A stretch of DNA of 64,000 bases from UBA7446 sp049596455 (GTDB lineage: Bacteria; Bacteroidota; Bacteroidia; Flavobacteriales; Flavobacteriaceae): contig JBMYLP010000006.1 of assembly GCA_049596455.1 (NCBI GenBank), positions 11,114 through 75,113 on the forward strand, read 5' to 3'. Below the pieces are notes generated by a model. The model had not been told where the DNA came from. It saw nothing but the letters and a program-made list of their open reading frames with translations, and did not search any database. The position numbers and the translations under genes are program-made. Below are positions 1 through 8,844 of the stretch, one piece after another; within the stretch, counting starts at the first letter, position 1; every line of letters begins with the position of its first letter.

Positions 1-903
1 CATACCTCGGGTTCTACGGGAGTGCCAAAACCACTTGTGGTTTCAAAAGTAGCCATGCAAACCTCTGCCAAGCGAACCGCTGATTTTTTTGAACTATCGC
101 CTGGCGATACGGCATTGCTTTGTCTTCCTGTGCGCTATATCGCAGGAAAGATGATGGTGGTACGTGCCCTGGTTATTGGATTGGTTTTGGACGTAATCCC
201 CCCGAAAACAACGCTTCAACTACATGGAAAAAAATACGATTTTGCTGCCCTAATTCCGCTACAGGCAAAAGCCTCATTTAATCTGTTGGAAGACCTAAAA
301 ACAGTACTCATTGGCGGAGCGCCAATCCCTGTAGAATTGCGTAAAGCACTTGCCAAAAAACACCCGCATTGCGTGGAAACCTACGGTATGACCGAAACCC
401 TAACCCATGTGGCTACACGTCCTGTGCGCTATCCTGCAATTCCATTTATGGCAATGCCCAACGTAACGCTTGACGTGGATTCGGATGGTTGTTTGGTATT
501 AAAAGTTCCATATCTGTCTGAAACACCCATTATTACAAATGATGTTGTGGAGCTAGTAGATGAGAGGTCGTTTCAGTTATTGGGAAGGCGAGATTTTGTA
601 ATCAATTCTGGGGGGAAAAAGATATTTCCAGAGCAGCTAGAAGAAAAGCTGAGTGCCGTATTGGAAATTCCCTTCTTTTTTACAGGGATTCCAGATGACA
701 AATTGGGTGAACAATTGGTACTTGTTGTAGAGAGCAATACCAAAAACAAGATGTGCTATTTAGAAATCGCTACAAAAATCTTGAGCACAGATAAACATCA
801 TGTGCCAAAAGCGGTGTTTTGTGTGGATGCTTTTGCATATACCCCCTCTGGGAAGTTGGATAGAGCTGGGACAAAGGCAATGGCAATAGGCATTAGTGAA
901 TAG
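1..903 (+). CDS. menE: o-succinylbenzoate--CoA ligase (5' truncated by the window edge)
   Basis: An ANL-superfamily adenylating enzyme that activates o-succinylbenzoate with ATP and CoA in menaquinone synthesis. The first in-window codons read HTSGSTGVPK, the AMP-binding phosphate loop, and no start precedes it, so the N-terminal part lies outside the window. Further motifs are ETYGMTET (adenylate binding), GRRDFVINSGGKK (hinge and C-terminal lid) and the terminal TPSGKLDR lysine motif. About 300 residues are visible, short for an ANL protein but in line with compact flavobacterial MenE. The last seven codons (from 883) and the stop are made of the same heptamer repeat that fills the downstream intergenic region, so the natural C terminus may have been altered. 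MenE is the best call from size and motifs; another small acyl-CoA ligase is possible. Confidence 0.85.
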   Translation, partial: HTSGSTGVPKPLVVSKVAMQTSAKRTADFFELSPGDTALLCLPVRYIAGKMMVVRALVIGLVLDVIPPKTTLQLHGKKYDFAALIPLQAKASFNLLEDLKTVLIGGAPIPVELRKALAKKHPHCVETYGMTETLTHVATRPVRYPAIPFMAMPNVTLDVDSDGCLVLKVPYLSETPIITNDVVELVDERSFQLLGRRDFVINSGGKKIFPEQLEEKLSAVLEIPFFFTGIPDDKLGEQLVLVVESNTKNKMCYLEIATKILSTDKHHVPKAVFCVDAFAYTPSGKLDRAGTKAMAIGISE

Positions 904-1258
904 TTAAAAGTTAATAGGCAATAGTTATTGGTTAATAGTTGTCAGTTCGAGTGATCTGCCACAGGCAGAGGCAATAGGCATTAGTGAATAGTTAATAGGC
1001 AATAGTTAATAGTTAATAGTAAATGAGGAAACATTTATCTAATAACGAATAACTGCTACCGCAGGGAGCGGGCAATAGTGAATAGTTAATAGGCAATAGT
1101 TATTGGTTAAAAGTTAATTGTATGTCAGTTCGAGTGATCTGCCACAGGCAGAGGCAATAGGCATTAGTGAATAGTTAATAGTGAATAGTAAATGGGAGAA
1201 CATTTATCTAATAACAAATAACTGCTACCGCAGGGAGTGGGCAATAGTGAATAGTGGG
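883..1258. repeat. Degenerate heptamer array arranged in ~183-nt units
   Basis: From 883 the sequence reads as consecutive 7-mers related to TTAATAG, GCAATAG and TGAATAG. Two larger units begin at 941 and 1124, 183 nt apart. Each starts with GTCAGTTCGAGTG and a small hairpin (TCTGCC-ACA-GGCAGA), continues with heptamers, then a block beginning ACATTTATCTAATAAC and ending near GCAGGGAG, then heptamers again. Because the period is 7, stop codons fall in all frames and no gene can run through. The array starts inside menE and supplies its stop codon. Confidence 0.85.
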
Positions 1259-1309
1259 TTATACTGCTGACTGAAATTCATCGTTTTTCTCCTTACTCTG
1301 AAGAAAAAG
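1191..1309. repeat. 119-nt direct repeat, copy 1
   Basis: This stretch matches 1622-1740 with only three mismatches, all close to its right end. It includes the ACATTTATCTAATAAC block and the TGGGTTATACTGCTGACTG segment. The copies are 431 nt apart, which makes the intergenic region prone to recombination or mis-assembly. Confidence 0.9.
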
Positions 1310-1378
1310 AATGTTACCTCTTTCGAATTTGTGAGGTTTAATAAATGGCTTCATAACAACAGCGTGAAGAAAATCAAA

Positions 1379-1516
1379 AGCATGCCGTTAAAAACTAAAA
1401 TCTGTTTGAGCGAGCTATGATCGTGAGTTCTTTTAGTTTAGGCAGGAGTGCAGATTTTTAGCTGATGATATGCTGCCTTGAATTTTTGGTTCGTTTTGTT
1501 TCAAGACAAAATGAAC
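1379..1516. repeat. Putative flavobacterial extragenic repeat block with hairpin
   Basis: The block starts near AAAACTAAAATCTG, passes GGCAGGAGTGCAGATTTTTAG and TGCTGCCTTG, and ends in a hairpin whose arms are 1489-1499 and 1506-1516 (GTTCGTTTTGT against ACAAAATGAAC, 10 of 11 paired). From memory, similar blocks recur between genes in many Flavobacteriaceae; that could not be checked here. No long open frame is present. Confidence 0.5.
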
Positions 1517-1527
1517 AGCAGAGCCTT

Positions 1528-1573
1528 GTCAGTTCGAGTGTCCCGACGAACTGTCGGGATGTATCGAGAACTG
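1528..1573. repeat. REP-like palindrome (complete copy)
   Basis: Nested palindrome. The outer arms are CAGTTC (1530-1535) and GAACTG (1568-1573). The inner stem is TCCCGAC (1541-1547) with GTCGGGA (1553-1559) around a 5-nt loop. The flanks TTCGAGTG and GTATCGAGAAC recur at 57.9 kb. Truncated copies with only the left half begin at 941 and 1124. Confidence 0.8.
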
Positions 1574-1621
1574 TTTATATAGAGGCAGTAGGCAATAGTG
1601 AGTAGTTAATAGTTAATAGTT

Positions 1622-1740
1622 AATGGGAGAACATTTATCTAATAACAAATAACTGCTACCGCAGGGAGTGGGCAATAGTGAATAGTGGGTTATACTGCTG
1701 ACTGAAATTCATCGTTTTTCTCCTTATGCTAAAGAAAAAG
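1622..1740. repeat. 119-nt direct repeat, copy 2
   Basis: Second copy of 1191-1309, with three mismatches near 1726-1732. Heptamer repeats (about 1584-1621) precede it. Downstream are two TGTCGAAATGA repeats at 1762-1772 and 1786-1796, then about 200 nt leading to susC in which only the TTAAC direct repeat stands out. Confidence 0.9.
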
Positions 1741-1826
1741 AAAACCCCACGCTATACTTTCTGTCGAAATGAGAGCATTGAGCCATGTCGAAATGAAAAA
1801 TCAACGCTTTACAAAACACCATTTCC

Positions 1827-1843
1827 TTAACAGTTTTTTAACA
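1827..1843 (+). promoter_or_regulatory. TTAAC direct repeat upstream of susC (copy 1)
   Basis: Two TTAAC half-sites 11 nt apart, joined by a T tract (TTAAC-AG-TTTTT-TTAACA). A 17-nt site differing at two positions lies at 10918-10934, upstream of the second susC. About one helical turn separates the half-sites, as in many activator sites. Its function is inferred only from position and recurrence. Confidence 0.4.
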
Positions 1844-2001
1844 AAAAACCGATTTTCTAAGTAAGGTAAATAAGTTTATGTTGAATTTAGCAAAAAAACG
1901 CCCTTTTGGGATAAAAACCTTGCGAATACAGCAGTTTTGGTTTGGTAGTTAGGGAGCAATTCAGAAACTTCGAAGTTGTTAACTAATAAAACCGAAATCA
2001 T

Positions 2002-5000
2002 ATGAACTATATACGACATATAGGAGTGCTGGTTTTAGCACTCATGAGTACGGCGGTATGGGCACAAACCATATCAGGGACCGTGACGGACGAAAACAAC
2101 CAACCCCTACCCGGCGCCACCGTGGTGGTGCAAGGCACAAACACAGGTACTACCACCGACTTTGATGGGAACTACCAAATTCGTGCAACACAAGGACAAA
2201 CCCTTGTGTTTAGCTATGTTGGATATGCTACCCAAAATGTTATGGTAAATAGCACTACACATAATGTAAGCCTACAGGCGGATAATAAACTAGATGAAGT
2301 AGTGGTTACGGCATTGGGTATTACTAGGGCAGAGAAATCTCTAGGATATGCTGTACAAACTGTTAGCGGAGAGTCAGTAGAAGACGTTAGGTCTGTCAAC
2401 CCAATTGAAGCACTTCAAGGAGAGGTTGCTGGTCTAGATGTACAAGCCTTTAATACTATGGGAGGTTCTGCTAACGTTGTGATTAGAGGATATTCTTCCT
2501 TATCAGGCTCCAACCAAGCACTTTTTGTGGTTGACGGAACACCTATTGACAATGAAACTGGAAACAGTCTTGACGCTGTGACAGGTAGAGGTGGTGTAGA
2601 TTTTGGAAATGCTGCCATGGACATCAATCCTTCTGACATTGCTTCAGTTTCTGTACTTAAAGGTGCTGCGGCTTCTGCCCTGTATGGCTCTAGAGGTGCT
2701 AATGGTGTAGTTCTGATAACAACCAAAAAAGGAAAATCAAAAGAAGGTATCGGTATTACCGTAAATTCTCAAATTACTGCTGGATACGTTGACAAGTCAA
2801 CGTTACCGGTTTATCAAAATCAATATGGATATGGTTACGGCCAATTCAGAAGAGCTTATATAGGGCCTTCAAGTATTACAGCAGGAGAACAATGGACTGG
2901 AAATTATTATGGTCAGTGGGGTGATAATTCTGCTTTCTATACTGGCGATGATGGTTCTTATGGCCCAAAGTTAGTGGGGCAAGAAGTGCATCATTGGTTT
3001 AATATGGTACCCGAATGGACAGATCTTTACCAAAAAACTGCACCTGCAGTTGCTCCAAATGATACGCCAAACGACTTCTTTGAAACGGATATCTCTCAGC
3101 AAAACTCAATCTCTTTTGAGGATGCTGGTGAAAATGGCACATTTAGATTAAGCTATACCAATGTTGACACTAAAGGGATTTTACCAAATTCATTTATTGA
3201 CAGAAACTCTGCCTCGTTGAGAGCGACTAGACAGTTCGGCGATTTAAATATAGATGGTTCCATTTCATATGTAAATACACAAACTACTGGACGATTTGGA
3301 ACAGGTTACGATGGCCTTAACCCAATGCAAGGATTTAGACAATGGTGGGCAGTAGGTGCCAGTATTTTGGAACAAAAAAGGGTTTTTGAAGAAACTGGTA
3401 AAAACTATTCTTGGAATATGATTGGCACAAATACCGATGATGCTTCGGACAGCCCAAACCATCAGCCATTGTATTTTGATAACCCTTACTGGTCTCGCTA
3501 CAATAACTATACAACAGACTCTCGAAACAGATATTTTGGAAACATAAGCCTGACCTATGATGTTAATGAAAACTTAAATGTATTAGGTCGTGTTACCTAC
3601 GACAATGTTACCGAAGTTAGAGAGCAGCGTGCAAACATAGCTGTTGGGACAGGAAGTAAAGGCGCTAATTTATTTGACGACCAGCCTGGGTATCAACTTG
3701 AAAATAGAATTCGCTCGGAATATAACTATGACATTGTGCTGAGCTATAATAAGAATATAAGTGAAGACTTTGATGTAAATGCACTTGCGGGATTCAATTT
3801 AAGAGTTCAAAACTGGGATGAGTCACGAGCCAAAACAAATGGTGGTTTAAACTTCCCTGATATATTTTCACTTACAAACTCTGCAAACCCAATTACGGCT
3901 GATGACCTTTATCAGTATGATGCGCAGAAAAAAGTGGATGGATTGTATGGGTCATTAAACTTTGGCTTTAAAGACACTTATTATGTAGAGGGAATTTACA
4001 GGAGAGACCGTTCATCAGCGCTTCCTGTTGACAATAACACTTATGGTTACTACTCAGTTTCAGGCTCTGTTCTTCTTTCAAATTTGATTCAGAGTGAAGA
4101 CCTTACGTTTGCAAAACTTAGAGCAAGCTATGCGGTTGTAGGTAATGATACTGCACCATATAATGTGTATAGGGCATACTTCATTAATGCTGCAAGAAGT
4201 GGTGCTGCCTCGGCTTCAAATCCAAGTACACTTCCAAACAAAGATTTAAAAGCCGAAACTACGTCAGAAAGTGAGGTAGGTTTAGAGCTAAATTTCTTTA
4301 ATGGAAGATTAGGTTTTGATTTAGCGTTATACGACAAAACAACTAACCATCTTTTAACGGACTTAGACGTCTCTCCAGCTACAGGGTTTAGTGCAATTGT
4401 TACAAACGCTGGAAGTATTCAAAACAAAGGGTTGGAGGCTTTGCTTAAAGTTACTCCGGTAGTGAATGACAACTTTAGGTGGAACATGACGTTGAATTAC
4501 AACACTTTTAAGTCTGAAATTTTAAGTCTTGGTAACGACGCAACAGGAAAAGCAGTTCAATACCTAAACCTTATGTCGCCTCAAGGAGGTGTGCAAATAG
4601 GTGGTCAGGTTGGAGAGCCTTTCGGGGTTATTCGGGGACATGCTCACGTAAGGGATGCTAATGGGGCGAAAGTGCTAAACGTTCGTACTTCGGGCTCCGG
4701 AGCTAGTGCTTATCAATACGCACATTACCTTAGAACTTCAAATTCTGATAATGTTATTGGTGATATCAATCCAGATTGGACGGGAAGTATTCGAAACTCC
4801 TTCACATATAAGAATTTTGACTTAAGCTTTTTGATTGATATTCAACAAGGAGGTGATTTCTTCTCCTTAGATACTTGGTATGGCTATGGAACAGGAGTTT
4901 TAGACCGTTCTGTAGGAACAAACCATCTTGGAAATGATATAAGATTAACCATTCCTAATGGTGGTGGTAAGTTACTTGATGGAGTAATTCTTCCAAGCAC

Positions 5001-5376
5001 CGCTGTAATTACAGATGGTGTAGCTGATGTAGCTGGAACACAAAATACTACTGTTATGAGTAGATATGATTACTATGCAAATCCAGAAGGTTGGACATCT
5101 ATTGGAGCAACACATGAAATGCACGTTCACGATGCCTCTTTTGTAAAGTTACGAGAACTGAAGTTGGGCTATAACTTTCCTTCAAGCCTTATTGGCAATT
5201 CTCCATTTACAAGTGCATCCATTGCCTTTGTTGGCAGAAACTTGTGGATAATTCACAAAAATGCACCATACACAGACCCTGAGTCAGGTATTGGAGCTGG
5301 AAACCGACAAGGGTACCAATCAGGTGCGTATCCAGCCGTAAAAACCTATGGGTTAAACCTCAAGTTCACCTTTTAA
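2002..5376 (+). CDS. SusC/RagA-family TonB-dependent outer-membrane transporter (copy 1)
   Basis: A 1124-residue outer-membrane beta-barrel that imports a ligand captured by its SusD partner, using TonB energy. Residues 1-21 are a signal peptide ending VWA|Q. Residues 22-95 form a carboxypeptidase-D-like regulatory domain (GTVTDENNQPLPGATV). LDEVVVTALG at 97-106 is the SusC signature, the plug follows to about 245 (VLKGAAASALYGSRGANGVV), and the rest is barrel ending in an aromatic KFTF strand. susD starts 18 nt downstream. The first ~200 nt are clearly GC-richer than the rest of the gene. The substrate cannot be read directly; neighbouring T9SS subtilases and the absence of glycan enzymes favour peptides, as for RagAB. 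Confidence 0.95.
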   Translation: MNYIRHIGVLVLALMSTAVWAQTISGTVTDENNQPLPGATVVVQGTNTGTTTDFDGNYQIRATQGQTLVFSYVGYATQNVMVNSTTHNVSLQADNKLDEVVVTALGITRAEKSLGYAVQTVSGESVEDVRSVNPIEALQGEVAGLDVQAFNTMGGSANVVIRGYSSLSGSNQALFVVDGTPIDNETGNSLDAVTGRGGVDFGNAAMDINPSDIASVSVLKGAAASALYGSRGANGVVLITTKKGKSKEGIGITVNSQITAGYVDKSTLPVYQNQYGYGYGQFRRAYIGPSSITAGEQWTGNYYGQWGDNSAFYTGDDGSYGPKLVGQEVHHWFNMVPEWTDLYQKTAPAVAPNDTPNDFFETDISQQNSISFEDAGENGTFRLSYTNVDTKGILPNSFIDRNSASLRATRQFGDLNIDGSISYVNTQTTGRFGTGYDGLNPMQGFRQWWAVGASILEQKRVFEETGKNYSWNMIGTNTDDASDSPNHQPLYFDNPYWSRYNNYTTDSRNRYFGNISLTYDVNENLNVLGRVTYDNVTEVREQRANIAVGTGSKGANLFDDQPGYQLENRIRSEYNYDIVLSYNKNISEDFDVNALAGFNLRVQNWDESRAKTNGGLNFPDIFSLTNSANPITADDLYQYDAQKKVDGLYGSLNFGFKDTYYVEGIYRRDRSSALPVDNNTYGYYSVSGSVLLSNLIQSEDLTFAKLRASYAVVGNDTAPYNVYRAYFINAARSGAASASNPSTLPNKDLKAETTSESEVGLELNFFNGRLGFDLALYDKTTNHLLTDLDVSPATGFSAIVTNAGSIQNKGLEALLKVTPVVNDNFRWNMTLNYNTFKSEILSLGNDATGKAVQYLNLMSPQGGVQIGGQVGEPFGVIRGHAHVRDANGAKVLNVRTSGSGASAYQYAHYLRTSNSDNVIGDINPDWTGSIRNSFTYKNFDLSFLIDIQQGGDFFSLDTWYGYGTGVLDRSVGTNHLGNDIRLTIPNGGGKLLDGVILPSTAVITDGVADVAGTQNTTVMSRYDYYANPEGWTSIGATHEMHVHDASFVKLRELKLGYNFPSSLIGNSPFTSASIAFVGRNLWIIHKNAPYTDPESGIGAGNRQGYQSGAYPAVKTYGLNLKFTF

Positions 5377-5394
5377 CATATAATATTATTTAAA

Positions 5395-6804
5395 ATGAAA
5401 AAATACATCTTATTTATTTTTACACTTGCTTTAGCAAGTTGTGCTTCAGATGAGGTTTATGACGATCTAAACAAAAATCCGAATAGACCTGCTGAGGTAA
5501 CAGATAATCAGTTATTTGTATCGGCAACAAACAGTTTGACTGACTTTATTGAGTCTACAAACGTTAATGTAAATAACTTTAGACTATACGCGCAGTATTG
5601 GACGCAAACCCAATATACTGACGAAGCAAACTACGAGATGCAAAACAGAGAAATTCCAGACTATATGTTCTCTGAGTTCTATCGTGATGTTTTGGGAGAT
5701 TTAAAAAATGCAGCAAATCTAACAAGTGACGGTGTCAAAAATGCACAAATTGAGCTTATTTCAATTTACGCATGGCAAATGCTCGTAGATGCGTTTGGTG
5801 ATGTTCCTTACACCGAAGCACTAAATGCTGAAGGAGAAAACGCCGTCCTTGCGCCAAAGTACGATAATGACGAAGCCATTTATACCGACCTGATTGCACG
5901 TGCAAAAGCTGCTGTTACTGGTCTTTCTGGTTCAGGCTCTGGTTACTCGAGTGATGACTTGATTTTTAGTGGCAGTAAAGCCGCTTGGACTAAGTTTGGT
6001 AATTCACTTTTGGTCAAGTTAGGCTCTCGTTTATTTGACCAAAACAGCGCTGAAGCTAAGAGTTTGATTGAAGGTCATTATGCGGCTGGGATTGCTTCTA
6101 ATGCCGATAATGCTTACATCCAGTTTGAAGGAGCTCCGCCAAACACTAACCCCCTATGGGAAGATTTGGTTCAATCTGGAAGACAAGACTTTATTCCCGC
6201 AGATACTTTTGTAGATGTAATTAATGCACTTAACGACCCTAGAGCAGATAAATTCTTTGATCCTACTTCAAAGATTAGTGGCGCATACAAAGGAGGTCCT
6301 TATGGAACTTCTACACCATTCAACAATAATTCTCATATTTCACAAACCCTTTATGCTCCTGACTTTAGAGGGGTGTTAATGGACTATGCGGAGATGAGCT
6401 TTATCTTGGCTGAAGCAGCTAATAGAGGATTTAGTGTTGGTGGTACTGCTGCACAGCACTACGAAAATGGAATTAAAGCTAGTATGGATGAGTGGGGAGT
6501 TAATGCTGCCGATGTAACAGCATACTTAGCAAATGCCGATGTTGCGTTTGCTACAGCTTCGGGTACAGACAAAGAAAAAATTGCAAAGCAATTTTGGATT
6601 GCCATGTATAACAGAGGATTTGAAGGATGGACAGTATATAGGCTATTTGATGCTCCTACTCTTCAAAACTCAGGTACATTAAATTTACCTGTACCAAAAA
6701 GATATACGTATCCACAGTCAGAACAGACTATTAATGGCGACAACGTTGATGCTGCTAATGGAGGTAATGACGAACAGCAAACACCAATCTTCTGGGATAA
6801 CTAG
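5395..6804 (+). CDS. SusD/RagB-family outer-membrane lipoprotein (copy 1)
   Basis: A 469-residue surface lipoprotein that caps the SusC barrel and binds its ligand. The signal peptide ends in a lipobox, LASC, with the lipidated cysteine at residue 16. An N-proximal NKNPNRP segment is typical of the SusD-like_2 subfamily, and the helical TPR-like scaffold follows (YAWQMLVDAFGDVPYTEAL, FILAEAANRGF). It ends in IFWDN, matching IFWAN in the second SusD of this window. It lies 18 nt after susC and is followed by a hairpin terminator, so susC-susD is probably a two-gene transcript. Confidence 0.93.
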   Translation: MKKYILFIFTLALASCASDEVYDDLNKNPNRPAEVTDNQLFVSATNSLTDFIESTNVNVNNFRLYAQYWTQTQYTDEANYEMQNREIPDYMFSEFYRDVLGDLKNAANLTSDGVKNAQIELISIYAWQMLVDAFGDVPYTEALNAEGENAVLAPKYDNDEAIYTDLIARAKAAVTGLSGSGSGYSSDDLIFSGSKAAWTKFGNSLLVKLGSRLFDQNSAEAKSLIEGHYAAGIASNADNAYIQFEGAPPNTNPLWEDLVQSGRQDFIPADTFVDVINALNDPRADKFFDPTSKISGAYKGGPYGTSTPFNNNSHISQTLYAPDFRGVLMDYAEMSFILAEAANRGFSVGGTAAQHYENGIKASMDEWGVNAADVTAYLANADVAFATASGTDKEKIAKQFWIAMYNRGFEGWTVYRLFDAPTLQNSGTLNLPVPKRYTYPQSEQTINGDNVDAANGGNDEQQTPIFWDN

Positions 6805-6832
6805 TAGTGCTTTTGTAAACTAACAGCAACAA

Positions 6833-6851
6833 ACCCCGCCACGTGCGGGGT
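6833..6851 (+). terminator. Hairpin terminator after susD copy 1
   Basis: Stem ACCCCGC (6833-6839), 5-nt loop, GCGGGGT (6845-6851). The stem is perfect; what follows is masked by the N run, so a T tract cannot be confirmed. Confidence 0.65.
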
Positions 6852-6861
6852 NNNNNNNNNN
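6852..6861. other. Assembly gap (10 N)
   Basis: Ten unknown bases directly after the GC-rich hairpin and 9 nt before the first subtilase start. A fixed run of ten is usually a scaffolding placeholder, so the true distance, and anything lost in it, is unknown. Confidence 0.95.
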
Positions 6862-6870
6862 ATTAGTTAT

Positions 6871-8844
6871 ATGAAAAAGAAAATTGGGCTTTATTTAGGT
6901 ATGCTATTTTTTGTATCGTGTGTGTCTTCTACTGCGGTAAGTACCAGCCCAACTCCGCAAGAAAAAAAAGCAATCCAAAAGCAAGAACTTAAAGACCGTA
7001 TTCAAACCACCATGGCGGAGCAAAACCGCCGTATTGACAGCTTAATTGCTGCCAAAGACAAACGCCTTCGAAAAGACAAAAACGGAAATTTTATTCGTCC
7101 CAACTGGGTGTCGGCTTCAGGTACGCCCTTGTATTACAGCACCAACAAACGCTCGGCGCGAAAGGCCATCAAAGCAGATGCGCTAAGTGCTGGTGGCACG
7201 TTAGGAGTAAACCTAAACGGCGAAGGCATTCATGTCGGTATTTGGGATGCGGGGCATATTTTTGCGGGGCATAATGAATTTACCGGAGGTGCCGACTTTT
7301 TTGGCTATCAAGTACCCATAGAAATTGCAGATTCCACTGCTGCTGATGTTTGGGACGGCCACCCTACTGCCGTGGCATCTATTGTAATTGCCAAAGGAGT
7401 TTTGGACAGCGACAATTACGATATTACAGGAATTTCACCTCAGCTAGCAAAAGTATATAGCTACGACTGGGAGAGTGATGTCAATGAAATTATAGAGCAA
7501 TTACAAACCAATAGCAATACCGATTTTATCCTTTCCAATCACTCCTACGGCATTCCGCTATTAGACGACAACAATGAGCTCATTCTTGAAATTGAAGAAA
7601 TAGGAGGCTACATTGAATGGAGCTCAGTAATTGATCAAATTACGTATGCCTATCCAAACTATTTGCACGTAGTGGCTGGCGGAAACGACGGATATGAGTC
7701 GTATCCTAGTCAGTCTGTTAACGGATTAGACCAGCTAACAGGTTCAACTACCGCCAAAAATGCACTGACCGTGGGTAGTTTTTCCATGGATGATAATAGC
7801 GAAAATATCACCCCAACAGAATTTAGCAGCGCTGGTCCAACCAATGATTTTCGTATAAAGCCTGAAATCTGTGCTGCTGGGCAAGCATTAGGTGCCGCCA
7901 CTTGGGACGAAGACAATCCTGAAGCCACTGATAGATATGTAGTTACAAGTGGTACTTCATTTGCCGCCCCAGGAACGGCAGCAGGCGTTGCGCTCTTGCA
8001 ACAACTTCACAAACAAACACACAATAGCTTTATGCGTGGTGCTACCGCCAAAGCCTTGCTATGCCATACGGCAGATGATATTACAAAGTGGGGTGCACAA
8101 GACATTACAGGTCCTGATGTTAAAACAGGCTATGGTGCAGTAAATCTGGAAAAAGCAGCTGCACTTATCCAAAAAGATGTAAATGAAACCAATACCATTT
8201 TGGAGTTTGAACTGAACGAAAACGATACCAAAACACTATATTTTCAGGTTCTTGAGGAAGGAACCCTGACCGCCACACTGAGTTGGTACGACCCGCATGC
8301 TGATGAGAATGCAACCGCTACCTTAGTTAACGATTTAGACCTGCGAATAACCCAAGAAAGCACTACATATTTTCCATGGAAACTCCCCACAGATGCACAA
8401 CAAGCCACTGCTGTTTTGGGAGACAATAGCGCAGATAACCTAGAGCAAATAAAACTATCTGAAAATTTGGGTGGCGTATATGAAGTTGAGGTAAGTCATA
8501 AAGGTGCATTGCAGAATGGAAGTCAAGAGGCATCGTTAATTCTTTCAGGGCCTGGTATCATTATTGTTAGTGAAAAAGAATTGGAAAATATTAGTAAAGA
8601 TGAATTTTTGGTACACCCCATTCCAGCGAATGACTACTTAACCATTACCGCGCTTAAAAAAAATCTACCTTATCGTAGTGTACGCTTGCTAAATCTGCAA
8701 GGAAGCGAGGTGGCAATCGCTAAAAAATCTTCATTTACACGAACTCCTCTTCGTTTTGATACTAGTTATGTACCAACAGGAAGTTACATTTTGGCCATTG
8801 AAACACCGAACGGAACTATTTTCAAAAATGTAATTATTCGTTAG
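6871..8844 (+). CDS. S8 subtilase (KP-43-like) with T9SS type A sorting domain, copy 1
   Basis: A 657-residue secreted serine peptidase. A lipoprotein-like signal (FFVSC, cysteine 17) is followed by a charged linker, the S8 domain (about 105-430) and a beta-sandwich with LVNDLDL, the signature of the KP-43 subtilase group. The C-terminal ~75 residues form a T9SS type A sorting domain ending FKNVIIR. The catalytic triad is Asp126 (GIWDAGH), His164 and Ser363 (SGTSFAAP), with GGND as the likely oxyanion asparagine. The usual HGT after the catalytic His reads HPT. It lies just after the assembly gap and is a tandem paralogue of the next gene. The role inferred from context is breakdown of external protein for the adjacent SusCD pairs. 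Confidence 0.92.
   Translation: MKKKIGLYLGMLFFVSCVSSTAVSTSPTPQEKKAIQKQELKDRIQTTMAEQNRRIDSLIAAKDKRLRKDKNGNFIRPNWVSASGTPLYYSTNKRSARKAIKADALSAGGTLGVNLNGEGIHVGIWDAGHIFAGHNEFTGGADFFGYQVPIEIADSTAADVWDGHPTAVASIVIAKGVLDSDNYDITGISPQLAKVYSYDWESDVNEIIEQLQTNSNTDFILSNHSYGIPLLDDNNELILEIEEIGGYIEWSSVIDQITYAYPNYLHVVAGGNDGYESYPSQSVNGLDQLTGSTTAKNALTVGSFSMDDNSENITPTEFSSAGPTNDFRIKPEICAAGQALGAATWDEDNPEATDRYVVTSGTSFAAPGTAAGVALLQQLHKQTHNSFMRGATAKALLCHTADDITKWGAQDITGPDVKTGYGAVNLEKAAALIQKDVNETNTILEFELNENDTKTLYFQVLEEGTLTATLSWYDPHADENATATLVNDLDLRITQESTTYFPWKLPTDAQQATAVLGDNSADNLEQIKLSENLGGVYEVEVSHKGALQNGSQEASLILSGPGIIIVSEKELENISKDEFLVHPIPANDYLTITALKKNLPYRSVRLLNLQGSEVAIAKKSSFTRTPLRFDTSYVPTGSYILAIETPNGTIFKNVIIR

Noticed and set aside
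904..1258. Possible CRISPR array
   Set aside because: Repeats of 7, 183 and 119 nt are nested and contiguous; there are no uniform repeats with unique spacers of constant size and no cas genes.
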